Shown: positions 1-12,488, counted from the stretch's first letter. The stretch: 64,000 nt of DNA from Zychaea mexicana (GCF_025766255.1 NW_026516776.1:62001-126000), one strand, 5' to 3'. Numbers and translations are program-made. The notes: generated by a model not told the origin, from the sequence alone.

Positions 1-3000
1 GTATTTCGTAAAGTCGACAGTAATTGCCATTATTGCTGCAATTGCTTGCTTGTTGCTGTTGGCTTGTCGAATGATTGGAAGAAGGTGAAGGGAAGAATAT
101 CTTGACGAATGTGCCTCTACTGCTGACGAAGTCGGTCATCTTGGAAAGTAAATCATACAATCGATCCAATATAGTGGATATCACGGCGTCTTCAGCTGAC
201 GCAATAAATGCTGTAGTTGCGGTACTGTTGCGATCGGCATAGCAATAATGTGGGGTAAAATGCAAGATGAGATCAAAATGGTGATTGGTATCGTACCAGC
301 ACGCCGTGCTGTGCCGTGTGTCGCTGCTGTCGTCCATCTTTTGCCATAGTTCTTGAAACTGGGCAATGTAAGACGATGGTGATACATTTCTTCGGCTACC
401 GTTGTTGCTGTTGATGATGTTGTTATTGCGGGAATGACCATTGGTATCGTTTCCCAAGGATAGGATCGTGTTGAGGTGCTTGTCGGCTTCGGATATAGAT
501 GTCAAGAGTTGCTTTAACTTGCTGATCTTCAGAATGCCTGCAGACCCAGAAAGGTTGTTGCTAACACCTGCACCATTTGCGCTTGTTCCTGCTCCGCCTG
601 TAAAGATTCCCATGACTTGAAACCGACGTTGAAACGCGTCCCAATTTCTGAGTAAATGCGAAAACGTGCTATTTGCTCGAATGAGAATCTCGGCCTTTGG
701 ATTCGTTAGTGATTCGAGTAATCTGCTGAAATCCGCATCGGGTAGATAGGCTGCTGTGGCGTCGTCATGGTCTTCGAAAATTGTGCCAGTGCCAAAATAG
801 CTGGAGAGAATCAAGTCGTTGTTGGATGATAATACAGCGCGGATACGATACTCAATCGTAATTTGAGGCTGCCATTGAAGCGTCAGAGCAATCACTACTT
901 GGACTTTCTTGCCTCCTCCTGCTCCTCCGCCTCCTCGCGAAGAACTGCTATTCAACGGAGTCGTAGAACGTCTTTTATCGAGTGTAATTGAAACGAGAGA
1001 GAACCCTTGTCGTGTACGTGCAGCAATGACGTGTGAGAGTTTGCTGGGTAATGCGTACTCTTGATACCGTAGCACCTTTGACTCGGTTACTTCGGGTTCA
1101 GCATTCGGATTCCAAGGAAACCCGTTACGTGATGCTGCTGCTGATGCCATGGCAAGATAATTCCCCTGCTGAGCTTTTTCGGCTGCTGCTGCTACTGCTG
1201 CTGCTCTACTTGTAGCTGTTGAACCAGTCCTAAGAGCAGACTTGTCCAAGAATATCTCGCGTAGCAAAAACTTGCGTTGTGGAAAGCTAAGGTCAGCCAT
1301 GATGCGATCCAGAATGTCCTGCGTGACAATCGGCTTATTGCTGGTGTTGTTATTGGTATAATAAGCGGCGTCCATTCTACCCATACCAAGTAAATCCTCG
1401 ATATGCATGTACTGGCCACCTGTAGCATTTGCCACGAATTTCAGAATATCCGTGTCGGGTATAAAGCCAAAGTTGCAATCCATGAAGGGTCCTGGACTGA
1501 TCTGCACGATGTTGCACGGGATACCGTCGCTTGACAGCTGGCGAATGACAAATTCGTCTTGAATGTTGGATTTGACGACACCATCTGTCATAAGTATCAA
1601 AGAGCGTTGGCCACTGTCGGGTAGTAGACCAAGTGCGAGCAATCCAGCATGGAGTATATACGAAAGGTTGCTGCCTGTTTTCCCAACGCCCCAAACGTCT
1701 TTTTTCGTAGTATTATCGTTGGATCGGTTATGGCGCGTGTTACTGCTGTTGAAAGAACGAGCGGTAGTGTTGGTCGATTTCTGTGTGTTGTTTGCTTGCG
1801 TTTTGGTATTCTTGGTCTTTTTAGTTGCGCCTGATTTGCCATCTTTGTGCGTTTTTTGGTCCTTTTTCCTATTCGTCGTTGTTGTCTTGGCTTGCGTTGT
1901 TGCTGGTTGTGATGGCTGCTGTTCTTGGGTTTTCGTCGTCATCGTTGCTGTTGTCGTTGTTTTATTGATATACGTCGAATTAAACAAACCGCCTTCATGA
2001 CTAGCTCCACCACCTCCATCCAAACTATCATCCACGCCATGATCCATAATCACAGACGAGTGATTTCTCCGTACATCCAATTCATAGCCGAGTTTCGATC
2101 GACGTTTAGTTAGCTTTTGTCGAAACGCCGCAAGATCGCGCAAGAATCCGGCAATATTGTCATTGAGGACTCTCAGTATTGAAGATACATTGGATGGTGT
2201 GACGCGCACGTTTTGTAAAAACACACGCATGGTTGGAAATTCTGCCAAAATCGGGATAACGTTGATATTGGACCCAAATTGCGAGCATTCTGCAATCACG
2301 GTCAACCGAATAACTGGTATGAACTAAGACGAGACGATTAAAGGTCTGTTTTACCTTCTTTTGTGCTCTTTCAAATATATAAACGTACCGGTGGAGATGC
2401 TCCAGCTGTGGGCATTGAGATAGGTTGAGCGAGACCGAGCATAACGTTTCGAAGCCTAGTAAGAAATCAATTAATTTTAATTTGTGTATGCATATATTTT
2501 AGAGCGTTTAGTAATCTCGTGTAAACGATAGATGAGACATACGCATCATTAATGTTATCGATCATGATATTTCCTCGACCAACGTCCGTAGTCGCGAGAC
2601 TCGAGCTCAGATCGACCATGACCACCATACAGTATTCGTTAGAAATTGAGAGTATACGCGTTCGAGGCGTCAATAAAGTAGCTCCATTCTCATCACGTTT
2701 TGTCGTTGTCGTTGCTGTTTCGTTGCTTTTATTTTCAGTTTCTTGTTGCTGCGCGACCGTAGGAGTGTTTGGTATCGACGATAGCGCATTGTTCGATATT
2801 TCCAGGAAACTCAGGCCCTGAATTTCTTTTAGCTCTTTCTTTTTTCCATGCAAGACGCGTTATTTTTTTTACTTTAATGTACCTCATGCTCGAAGTTGGG
2901 ATCAATAGGCTCAAACATACGATTCAAGAGCCATAAAGTCAGTGTTGTTTTGGACTGGAATGCTGCATTCTTGGTGAAAAGGATCGCGCTTCGTGCGCTC

Positions 3001-3286
3001 TATAATCATTTTATTGAAAGGTGAGTATTTTTCTTTTTTGCCATTTCTAACTCTGCACATTGAGAAAATAAAGTTATGTGGACAGACCTTGAGTGTATGA
3101 TTAGGTACATGGGTGACGTTATTATTAGTACTACTACTGCCATTACTATGGTTGTGGTCTGACGATGCAACTGGGGTCGTGTTGTTGCTGCTGCGTCACA
3201 GTTAACGACAAATGTTATAATGAAACCTATATACATCGATCCGTCGATTCCATAAATAAGAAAACTTACTCGTCTACATTGGACAT
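1..3286 (-). CDS. SZT2-like KICSTOR subunit homologue (N-terminal part; gene runs off the window)
   Basis: Multi-exon gene read right to left; its 3' part lies beyond base 1. In animals SZT2 is the large scaffold of KICSTOR, which places GATOR1 on the lysosome to restrain TORC1 when amino acids are low. The proposed start is the ATG at 3284-3286, whose 17-base exon ends in a GTAAGT donor and joins in frame to the exon that begins near 3000. Segments resembling the human N-terminus as I remember it are: a block with FTKNAAF and WLLNRMFEP; TRILSISNEY followed by MVVMVDLSSS; a vWA-like stretch with LLALGLLPDSGQRS and ILMTDGVVKS; CNFGFIPDTDILKFVANATGG; and a later ADKHLNTILSL region and FQELWQKMDDSS. 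A Thr/Lys/Gln-rich insert lies near 1750-2000. The family call rests on this collinear similarity. The exact 5' end and several small introns are inferred. Confidence 0.8.
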
Positions 3287-4847
3287 GCTGGAAACCAGCC
3301 GTTACATGTACCAGGGAAGCGAGAAAAAAAATGTAAAGAGTGAAAGGAAGAGAAGAAAACAAAAGGTGGTATCGGCCCCAAGCAGGTTGTTCCCGAGGAG
3401 CTTCTGTCTCGTGTAACTTATTATCAGAACCTCCTGCTTTGTTAGATCTGTTATGCTTACTTGCTCCATGCATCTTTAATTCTTTATCATCTGGGCAACA
3501 AGTATCGTTTACCTTGCCCAACTGCAGTACATACTCTGTATAGTCTGTATATCAGAACATCAAGTATCCCGGTCCATATAGCAACTTTAGTAAAAAGTAT
3601 AGTACGACGCACTTGGAGGAGGAGAAGGCGGAGCAACCTTATCGACTACTGTTACAACCTGCACAATAAAGAAGCGATGCGATTTAAGAAGGACCCTGCA
3701 GCTTTTGTTTAGCTTATCATCATATGGCTTACTCTTAATAAGACATTTCCAAAGCGAGTAACGAGATTTCCCCCGCGATGACTATTAATGCGCAAAAGGG
3801 TTATTGACTACACATAATTAAACTTATGCATCAAAGTATCTCCTCTATCAGTGGCAATGGAAGTCAGAAGACTCATCAATAGGCTTTTCCAAGATAGAGA
3901 CAAGATGGATTCATCGTAGCATAGAAGAGCTGTAGATTTGCTAGCGTATTTGAGCGTCCAATAGTGAAAGGGGACGGTGGATAATAAGAAGAGAAGTATG
4001 AAGATTAAGGCTTAATTTGTGTGGATGACCAATCGAGTAAATCCGAACACCAAAATTGGGGTTCTTCCTGCCTTTTTTTCGTTCTTTTCTTTTTCTTCCT
4101 CTCCACTCGATCTGTTCCCCGTTGAAGCGCATTACCCTCTTCACCTCTTATCTTGATTTTGGGGAAAAAGATCTCTGTTGTATTTCTTAAAGCTCTTTTT
4201 ACATATTATAATGCACTCTGTTTGCATGCAATCCTCAGCAAACTTCCTGTGATTTGTACATTTATTATATTATTTTTCTTTGTCAGCAATCGCCTTTTCT
4301 CTAACCTTCTCTTTGTCGCATTCACGTCCCTCCTCCCCTTCCACGCACACAACACTCACACACACGCACACTCGTATATACACGCGCCCCTTCTTTATAT
4401 TTTTCCCTCTCTCTTTTCAACAATTCCTAATCTCCTCCCTTTAACTCAACAACAAACACGCAATAACTCGAGAACACCTTACAAGTTCGAAGAAAAAGGG
4501 CAAAAACGAGTTATATATTATTTCAGCACTACATATAAAACGCACATACACACACACACCTTGCATTTTAGCACTCGGCAATCCACACACACGCAAAACA
4601 CTAGCTCTTCACTCATACGGCGCAAAACACACGTCCACACGAAAAGTTAAAAAAAAAGAACACAAGCAGCATTATCTTGTGCACCTCAACCTCCCTGCCA
4701 CATTACTAAATATCAGCAATCGCCACAACCAGTTACAACAAGCTTAGACGCACAAACCGACTATTTATAGCTTTTCAAACGTCAAAAACTTTTTGTTCCA
4801 CCATTTCACCTTCAGTCTCGATTACCACGTCATTTCCCGGAACAGTA
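3287..4847. other. Intergenic region between two divergent genes
   Basis: Shared upstream region of the SZT2-like and USP10-like genes. The right half (about 4280-4740) is strongly pyrimidine-rich with several CA/CAC microsatellite patches (about 4352-4372 and 4540-4560), as in a long fungal 5' leader. An open frame at 4153-4650 is low-complexity His/Thr/Ser and looks non-coding. No other gene is supported. Confidence 0.5.
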
Positions 4848-7181
4848 ATGTCATCGGGGAAGGTAAAGATCGAGTATCTTTGGGGATGGTTGATTTGATT
4901 GAGGCAAGGAAGAAAGGAAGTAGAGACTGATTTTTTTTTTGTTGCGATTGTTGATTATAGAAATCTGAACAGGCACTTGCGCCGACCTTTGGGTTTGGCG
5001 ATCTCAGCCGTGAAGAGATCAACACGGTTCTCAGTCAAGCGGGAGTCTCGCTATTTCCGCCAAAGAAGGTATACTTTGAATGTTTGGAGAGTTTAGCAAA
5101 GGCTGGTAGGAGTAGTAGCAGTAGCAGTAGGACTGGATATTGACTTTTAGTGGAATAGACTCCATTTGCAACTGGTATACAAAGAAAGCGACCTCAACCG
5201 CAACAGCAGCAACAACAACAACAACAACAACAACGTAGCGAACAAAAGTTGACTGCTGAGTCTGCTTCTTCAGTGGTACCGACGATGACAACGTCTAGTG
5301 GCCTGACCGCAACGACACCTGCACCAATAAGCAATGGCACAGTAAAGGAAAAACCATTGGTCAATGGTACCACGTCCAAACCAGCTACTACCACGACGAC
5401 CACGACTGCTACAGCGGAACCTGCTACTACTACTGCTGATGCTTCTAGTGTCACTGCTTCTTGTCCTACAACGCAACAACAACCATCGCCACTTAGCAGC
5501 AAGTCTCCGGTTTCTGTTGCTGCAGAAACGCCCAAACCAAAACCAACCAGCTGGGCCGCATTATTAAAATCAAACGATGCTGCATCCAAAGCAAAGACAG
5601 CCGGAGGTAGTGGCAAGTCGCCACTTGCCGGTACGCCATCCCCACAACAAGCCAAACTTTCGGTCAACGGCGGTGCCAATGCCATGCTGGTACAACCACC
5701 TTCAGCAGCAGCAGCAGCACCCACAAAGTTCATGGGTATTGCTGATATTATTAACCGCTATGAGGCGCGTTTCGATGGACCTTTACTCGAGCCGCGTGGT
5801 CTTATCAACAATGTCAACACGTGCTTTATGAATGTGATCCTGCAGCCTTTGTCGCACTGCCCTCCCTTTTATAATTTGTTAAAGACGATTGGACAACATG
5901 TGGTGCACTCGTTTAGAAGCAAGACGCCCTTGTTAGACTCAATGATTGAATTCATGAACGAGTTTAGATCAGAGCCGGCAAAGAATGAGGAGGTCAAGGC
6001 GGAGCCCTATGGAGAACCGTTTGTACCTGAATATGTCTATGATGCCCTGCGTGGGCAAAAGCGGTTCGATTCATTAAAGGTAAAAGGGAAATTGGTGATT
6101 CGTTCAGTATTGGACTATACTTACATATACGTATCATTAGGGACGACAAGAGGATGCTGAAGAGTTTCTGTGCTTTTTGCTGGATGGTTTGCACGAGGAG
6201 ATGGTTTCTGGTAAGTTGGAACAAAAAACGGGTGATCCTAGCGTTTGGATGATATCGTGACTAACAAAATTGAGTGAAATAGTTTTGAAAGAAAAGAGAA
6301 AATCAGAAGAAGCAGCTGCAGCTGCAGCGTCCACTGGCAATGGCTGGTTAGAAGTTGGACCTGGCAACAAGACTAGCAATCTGCAACTGGTATAAAAAGA
6401 AACTATTCTAGTCTTCAATGCTGATGCTGACCCGTTATACTAAAATGAACTTGCTGTTGGTTTGGGGGAGTAGACCGGTTTTGACGATTCGCCTATTAGC
6501 AAAATTTTTGGAGGCAAGGTACGATCGACACTGCGATGCCCTGGTGCCAAAGATTCGGCCAACCTGGAACCGTTCCAGTCCCTGCCATTGGATATCCAGC
6601 CTGACAATGTTACCACTGTTGAGGACGCTATTCGCAACATGACTGTGCCCGAAATCATGCACGACTACATGTCTCCCAAGGGTGCACGCGTCGAAGCCAC
6701 CAAGCAAGTCTATCTGGAAACATTACCGCCCGTATTAATTCTGCACATGAAGCGGTTTGTGTTTGATAATGTGGGCGGCGGTGTACAAAAGCTTCAGAAA
6801 CCAGTGCAGTATGGCGCTGAGCTAACCATCAAACAAGAATGGCTAACGCCCGTGCATCGGACGAACAAGCCTGTGACGTATAAACTCTTTGGCAGTAAGT
6901 GATTGATAAGGATGAAGTTGTAGCGATGGTAATAGCAGTAGTAAAATTAATGTTGGTTGCTATAACTACTAGTTGTATATCACCATGGCGCATCGGCAGG
7001 AGGCGGACACTACACCTGCGAGGTTCGGAGACAGAATGGAATGTGGCTGCATGTCAACGACACAAACATCACGCCAGTCTCCGAACAGGACGTGCTGATG
7101 ACAGAGGAAAATACCCGAACATCTGAAACTATCCACGCTGACCAGACAGCGTATATTCTTTTCTACATGCGATCATCATAA
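4848..7181 (+). CDS. USP10/Ubp3-like ubiquitin carboxyl-terminal hydrolase
   Basis: Cysteine protease of the USP family that removes ubiquitin. Exon 1 is only ATG TCA TCG GGG AAG before a GTAAAG donor. Exon 2 begins after TTATAG and encodes FGFGDLSREEINTVL. A poly-Gln and Ser/Thr/Ala-rich linker follows. The catalytic domain starts near 5770 with GLINNVNTCFMNVILQPL (catalytic Cys box), continues with GRQEDAEEFLCFLLDGL, then LPPVLILHMKRFVFDN, and ends with the His box GASAGGGHYTCEV and WLHVNDTNI. The order and the N-terminal FGDx motif point to the USP10/Ubp3 branch, which partners G3BP/Bre5 in animals and yeast. About six introns are needed; those near 6080-6140, 6210-6282, 6390-6490 and 6896-6975 are clear. 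The gene converges on the cytochrome oxidase gene with about 160 bases between the stops. Confidence 0.88.
5201..5234 (+). repeat. CAA/CAG trinucleotide run coding for poly-Gln
   Basis: Tandem CAA/CAG codons in the USP10-like gene give an uninterrupted glutamine run. It lies in the disordered linker between the N-terminal motif and the catalytic domain. Confidence 0.9.
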
Positions 7182-7339
7182 ACAGACATACACACACACA
7201 CACACTATAGAGAAAAAGGCACCTATCCACCCACACTATACACACAACATCTCCAGCAGCAAACAGTATATAAATATATCAAAAAGCAAAAAGACGAGAA
7301 AAAAAAAAGATAATATTAAAGAGATGCAACAACAAAGCT

Positions 7340-7970
7340 TTAACGGACATAGCCTTTGCCCTTGTATCCTTCCGACGAGATACCAGTGATGGGGTTGGAG
7401 TTCTGGCTTCTGAGGTACTCATTCGTAGCCTGCTCCCACTCCTTGCTGAGGGTGTGAGGCGTTTCCTCGCCTGTTTGGAAAACACAAAACACTAAGTTTG
7501 CTACCTTTTTTTTTAAACAACTTCTGTCGGTGTCTTTATTCACTTACCGTTCGCACGAATCGTCCAAAAGAGCACGCCCGATGTAGCCAACAGAGCACCT
7601 ACGCCGGCAAACACCTTACCTCCATGACCAGGATGAGTAATGGGCTCACGAGGACCATGTGGGCCAAACGCGATATAATCTATATATTTTTGTACAAGAG
7701 AAGACGTGTCAAAAGTACATGGAGTAGTGTGTTGGGATAACGCCCACGTAAAGCTTACGTACAGGCAGCCTTTTTATCCTCACTGGAAAGAACTTTCCAG
7801 TCACCCTTTTGAGCTTCTTCCAGCTGCTTGGCTACAGTGTTTTGCTCAGAGGCCGACATTGTCGACCAGCGCGTCTCTAAGTCTTTCAAGGCGATGGTGG
7901 AAGCCTTGCGCTGTTGGAAGTTGCGAGGTGTCACGCGCAAATGACGAGTTACAGACGATGTTCGAAACAT
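7340..7970 (-). CDS. COX5: Cytochrome c oxidase subunit IV (yeast Cox5), mitochondrial precursor
   Basis: Nuclear-encoded inner-membrane subunit of respiratory complex IV. The start at 7970 gives a basic, hydroxylated N-terminus (MFRTSSVTRHLRVTPRNF) typical of a mitochondrial presequence. The mature part has DLETRWSTMSASEQ and a KKAAYYIAFGPHGPREP block that is diagnostic of the family; this block is recovered only if the first intron uses the GTACGT donor near 7760. A single membrane span (VGALLATSGVLFWTI) follows, then a soluble tail ending in GYKGKGYVR. Two short introns interrupt the gene, near 7688-7760 and 7475-7545. The size of about 160 residues is normal for the family. Confidence 0.92.
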
Positions 7971-8166
7971 AGTTTGGGCTATTGGAGGAATGGCAAAAAA
8001 AGAGTGAGGGCTTTGAACGGTATTGAAGCAAAAAAGGGAAAATAAGGCAGAAAGAAAGAGAAAGTGAGAGAAAGAGAGCGTGAGTGTGGGTGTGTGAGAG
8101 AAATGTGGTGTAAAAAATTGCAGCAAACAGAAACAAACAACACAACCCCCTTACATTTAGATCGAT

Positions 8167-8186
8167 CTCTCTCTCTCTCTCTCTCT
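8167..8186. repeat. CT dinucleotide microsatellite
   Basis: Uninterrupted CT repeat about 200 bases upstream of the cytochrome oxidase start, inside a GA-rich stretch when read on the minus strand (about 8035-8190). It is probably part of that gene's promoter or leader. Confidence 0.85.
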
Positions 8187-8753
8187 TTCCACTCTTGTTC
8201 ACCTGTCCCTTTCACCACGGAATTTGCACTCCAAAAATGCTGGACCGGCATGATTAAACCCATTGTTGGTGTAACCCTTCTTCTTTGACAACTTCCGCCC
8301 GTTTTTTTATTTTTTTTTTGTTTCTCATTAAGGTGAAGAAAACAAAAGAGAGATGTATGTTTGTTTTATCTGCACGATATAGAAATGTGGGTTGGGCTTA
8401 ATCAGTGGACGGCGAGGTCCCGTGACCTGATATTGAGATTAGCAATGCATATCAATACGCACTAATTAGACACAGCTTGCTGTTCGCAATGCCAAGTATA
8501 AGCACATACTTTAAAATTTTGAAGCTTAAACATGTCTAACAGCATGTCACATACATGGGTATCAGTGCACAATAGTACTTCAAGCTGAAGCGATATGATT
8601 TTTCTGGGATTCTTATGTCAATAGAAGTATTTGTGGCTGCCGTGTATAATCGTATTGTGAATTCGCAGAGACGCTGTAACTATATAAAGCGCGTATTTTT
8701 TACGAGGCTAATCATACAGTTTGTTTTTGGTGGTGTGGCTATATTTACAAATC

Positions 8754-9335
8754 TCAGACTCGATAAAACAAGCGTGTGGCTACTGCTACTGTCCAGGCCA
8801 AAGCTATAACGGTGAATCCGCTCGAAGAGCCATCTCCAAAAAAAAATCGAGCAAAATACTCATAGTAGCTGCTGCTGCTGAGGTTGTGCATATGCCTGCT
8901 ACGACAATTGAGACGACATCGTTGAAAGATCTGTAGCATAATAGCAGCTACGCTTATCAGAGCTCCCACCTTGTATGTATTGCATTGTGCTACCTCCTTG
9001 CAGATCTAAAATATACGGATCATATCTGTTAGCAGTTTAGCATAGCATGTCGGTCCATAATAGTACTAGTAATTTTTTTCTTGTTGCGGACACGTATGTA
9101 TATCACTTTCTCTCCTCTAATATATTACTTACATGGTCAATTGATAATAACGCATTCAACAAAGTGCGCTTGACTTATTAGGCGTACAATCGATGTTATT
9201 TTTGAGGGTTTATATTCCAAGAGGGAGCTCCTATAACATCAAGTGGGGCTGTTTCTTGAACAGAGCATACGCACGACGATGAACAACCAAAACCAATCCT
9301 ATAGTTACTAGTAGAAAAGTTCCCAAAACAGACAT
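8754..9335 (-). pseudogene. Possible small multi-span membrane protein gene or relict
   Basis: Two coding-like blocks on the minus strand. The first (9335-9231) begins with ATG and encodes a hydrophobic helix, SVLGTFLLVTIGLVLVVH, with a basic HRRAYALFKKQ flank, and stops after 34 residues. The second begins after a good TTTTAG acceptor near 9010 and reads ICKEVAQCNTYK, then a hydrophobic VGALISVAAIMLQIF segment, a Cys/Arg/Ser-rich loop, and a last hydrophobic GFTVIALAWTVAVATRLFY before the stop. No convincing donor joins the two blocks. This is either a gene with an unusual donor or a decayed copy. The family was not recognised. Confidence 0.3.
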
Positions 9336-10133
9336 ACTACTACACTTCTTTAGCTCGTGTGGCCTCCTCCTCCCTCACTACCGTGTGCACGTCTTCCCGT
9401 TCGATTTATTTGCATGACATGATTCAGTGAATATAAGTGCCAGTGCTACTATATCTGCTCTTATATGATATGCGAACTTGAACTTTTCCGGGCTATATGT
9501 AGTAGGCCCGGCAAAGAGAAAAGAACGAAAGAAAGTATGCGCACTGATAAGTTTCAAAGCATGTATTAGAACAACGATATTTTCGCGGGTGGTCCTACTA
9601 AATGAGGCTTGGATATTATAAATACCGTAAATAATAAGCTGCATGCACTCAACACGCAGCACAAGCGCATGCTTCTAGAAGCACTTTGTGTGTTCATTTT
9701 CTATGTCTCTTGCGAATACTGTGAATTGTTGATAATACATTATATGGAGCTGGAAATCCTGGTGGTGTGAAACAGGGAAGGAGAGATCATAGAAAAGAGT
9801 GATTCAAGTATTTGCTCATATGTTGATTAAGAAGGTATTATATGGCGGAAACACGTATTACCAGAATGATAAGGACGTGAAACAATAACAATAATGATGA
9901 TTACCTACACTTTACTATGATAGGAGGAGGAGGAGGGAGTGAACCAAAGCTTGTCCTGTGATGTGAGGCGGCTGAACATTGTCGTGGGCTGCTATAATAA
10001 TACATTAAGTTCGGCCAGCATTCGAGCGAGATCGGCCATATATAATCTTATTATGATATTGTATGCGCTGTGTAGAGCGTGGTTTGATTTGGGCAAGCTG
10101 TTTAGAATATATGAACCTCAAGTCATGGTAGTG

Positions 10134-10349
10134 CTAGTGATGAGTTGAGACAAAGGATGCACAGGACATGTTGCAAACTGAAGTCTGATCCAACGGGAGC
10201 CTATCAACATAAATAGGACAGACGTCGATGGAGTGATGCGAATAAGTGTAGTTTGTATTATTGTCATAGCTTTGGATGGGCATTTCGATACAAATAGGGC
10301 ATGAATCTCGTATAAGATAGAGAACACTCATTTTTTCAATCAGGCTCAC
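10134..10349 (-). pseudogene. Decayed RING-finger-like reading frame
   Basis: The minus-strand frame contains two CPI-type half-motifs. The first is DSCPICIEMPIQ. The second, DVCPIYVDRLPLDQTSV followed by CNMSC, looks like the start of a RING finger of the CPIC-x-LPLD type. In the second, the second cysteine of CPIC is Tyr, and the residues after NMSC (ASFVSTHH) replace the expected Cys/His ligands before a stop. No splice-consistent continuation was found. I read this as an eroded fragment of a RING-type gene. The similarity is short. Confidence 0.35.
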
Positions 10350-12488
10350 TTATTATCTATTTGAACGTTATACAAGCTCTATTTTTCGTCCAACTCTCTC
10401 CATTTATATGTGATAGCATGGCTATTAGAACGAAACATTGATTCCACACAAGTATGGCTTGAGAAAGGCACCTCAATAATTCTCAGAGAGTACGTCATAT
10501 GTTCATAATAGAACCCGACATCTATATATAACACAAGTCATACTGTACATCATAGTATGGAGTGAGTTCCTGACGAGAAAACATTGAGATAATTAAGAAC
10601 TGTACTGATCACTTTTCTCCAAACGGTTATATCAGTGCATCCATTGCGACGATAGATTCGCAAGTCAACGCACATGAAGGCGTAATACTCATCGGGGGAG
10701 CTATCTTCCTCCCAAGTAGTCTAAATCCTGGTGCGATATAGATATCCGGCACCTACTTCTTAAGTGTGAGATATTTTTGAGTGCTCAATTGTGATACAAA
10801 AGCTAGAGTACATGCCGATGAAATACTCCTTAATCATGCTTTAAAGTTTAAATGAGGTTATCGCTGCTTGTCGTAAAGAATACCATTATTCTCAGATTTC
10901 TACAAATGTACAAAACGTCTAGGTTTGGGTGATGACAGTAAATAATGAAGAGGAGTATAATCAGGTGAACGTAAATGCGAGTAGAGAAGTAGGTAATGGC
11001 ACTTGCTTCTCCTTCTTCCATCAACGCGTTTCTCGGTCCAGCCCACCGAAAATGCGATTCTGCTGCTACCACTGTGGCTGATAAAACCCGACCCGTGTGC
11101 CACCTTCCATGTCGGCCCTTGCTAGATTTGGTTCTAAGAATAGCCTCATAGTTCACCAATCCACCACAAGAAGTAAAGTAACTGACAGTGCTTTCTCCTG
11201 TTTCCGTTTCTTTCGGCTTTGTGATATATAATTCTCCACATGTGCTACGGACTCGGCAAACAAATAAACATGTCCAAGAGCATACGGTCCGGGGATTCGA
11301 CTTAAAAGGCCAAAAAATCAATCATATGGTACGTAAGCCACTCACTATTGGCTGATGTGCATCTTTCTTTTGCATACACAATCGACGCTTACCAATAAAG
11401 GAATCGCACGCCTTTGAAAACCGCACACTTTAAAAAGATGTTTATCGGCTTAATGCATTACAATAGAAAGAGGAAAAACAAAACATGCATGTTCTACCTG
11501 ATCCTCTGCTTGGCTTCCCTTTCGAAGGCAGGCTTCGTCCTTCCTATAGTATCGATATAATGCACGGTACAGTATGTACTGGGTAAATATTTTTTCGTCT
11601 AAAGATAGGTCGTTGACCAATACTCCTAAACCAGCACGAGCGTAGAGCTAGTTAAATTATTTTACTCGCTGTCATACATTGAGCAAGCACAAAATTATAT
11701 CCCATGCATATCTCTGAAAAGCTCCAAGATCCCTCTTTTAGTACCATCCTAAACACCATATTAGTTAGTATGTACCATACGTAATAACAGAGTAGTATAT
11801 GGCCTGAATATGTTTCAAGTAGCAAATGACATGTTTGAAAAGTAGCTTTTTGTCGCGACAGCAACCATTATGCAATGAATGCGTCCTGTTTTTCGCACAT
11901 TCTCGCCAAGCCCCGTCTCGCAATGATGTAACGTTTAATGAGGTGTGGCTCACGTTGGACAATTTAGAAGGAAACAGGCTTTCCAGAAAGCACCATATTA
12001 GGAGATAACCAAGGTCCTTGTGCGCCTTAATTAGAAAGTGGAAATTTCAGAAGGCTCTTAGCAGACCTACAGGAAAAAGGATAAGGTTGTCGATTATGGA
12101 TTCTATTACTCCCATAATAGCGCTTAGAGCACTAAGCGATACTCAAAGCAAGAAGGAGGTTATGCTTTATATTATTGAAGATAGGAAGACTCGTTGCTGA
12201 GAAGTGAGTGCAGCATAGTGATCGCCTGGCGACAAAGACATCGAAACTAGGAACTAGGCTACGTCTTGCATAGAAAGAAGTGTCATACGCTGCTCTTGAA
12301 TCGCCACCTATTTCTTTCACGTCAATGTGATGCAGCCAGCGACACAAGTCGTGATAAATAGAGTATGTAAAGATGTAAGGCCGTCATCGGCATGAAGCGC
12401 GACACGCTGCTGCTCTACTTCACTACCGTTTTTACATGAGAAGCTGGATCGGGGCGATCAAATTGCCATATCAATCGAATTCACCGGG

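Larger units (their letters stand above)
8300..12488. other. Gene-poor AT-rich island
   Basis: About 4.2 kb with no recognisable intact gene. The only coding-like signals are the possible membrane-protein relict at 8754-9335, the decayed RING-like frame at 10134-10349, and a 157-codon minus-strand frame at 10848-11321 that I cannot assign. Overlapping frames at 11650-12350 have mixed composition on both strands and are not supported. No long terminal repeats or transposase motifs were recognised by eye. Confidence 0.45.

Noticed and set aside
181..441. Minus-strand open frame of 86 codons
   Set aside because: Shadow of the SZT2-like coding sequence on the same strand in another frame.
4153..4650. 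165-codon plus-strand frame rich in His and Thr
   Set aside because: Falls in pyrimidine/CA-rich leader DNA, is low-complexity, and has no family resemblance.
5194..5733. 179-codon minus-strand frame rich in Ala, Val and Cys
   Set aside because: Antisense of the Gln/Thr/Ala-repeat region of the USP10-like gene; the repeats keep all frames open.
7846..8263. Two minus-strand frames of 94-118 codons
   Set aside because: Created by the CT repeat and GA-rich leader of the cytochrome oxidase gene in the wrong frames.
10848..11321. 157-codon minus-strand frame
   Set aside because: Composition is partly protein-like, but no domain, splice pattern or family could be supported; left as unassigned.
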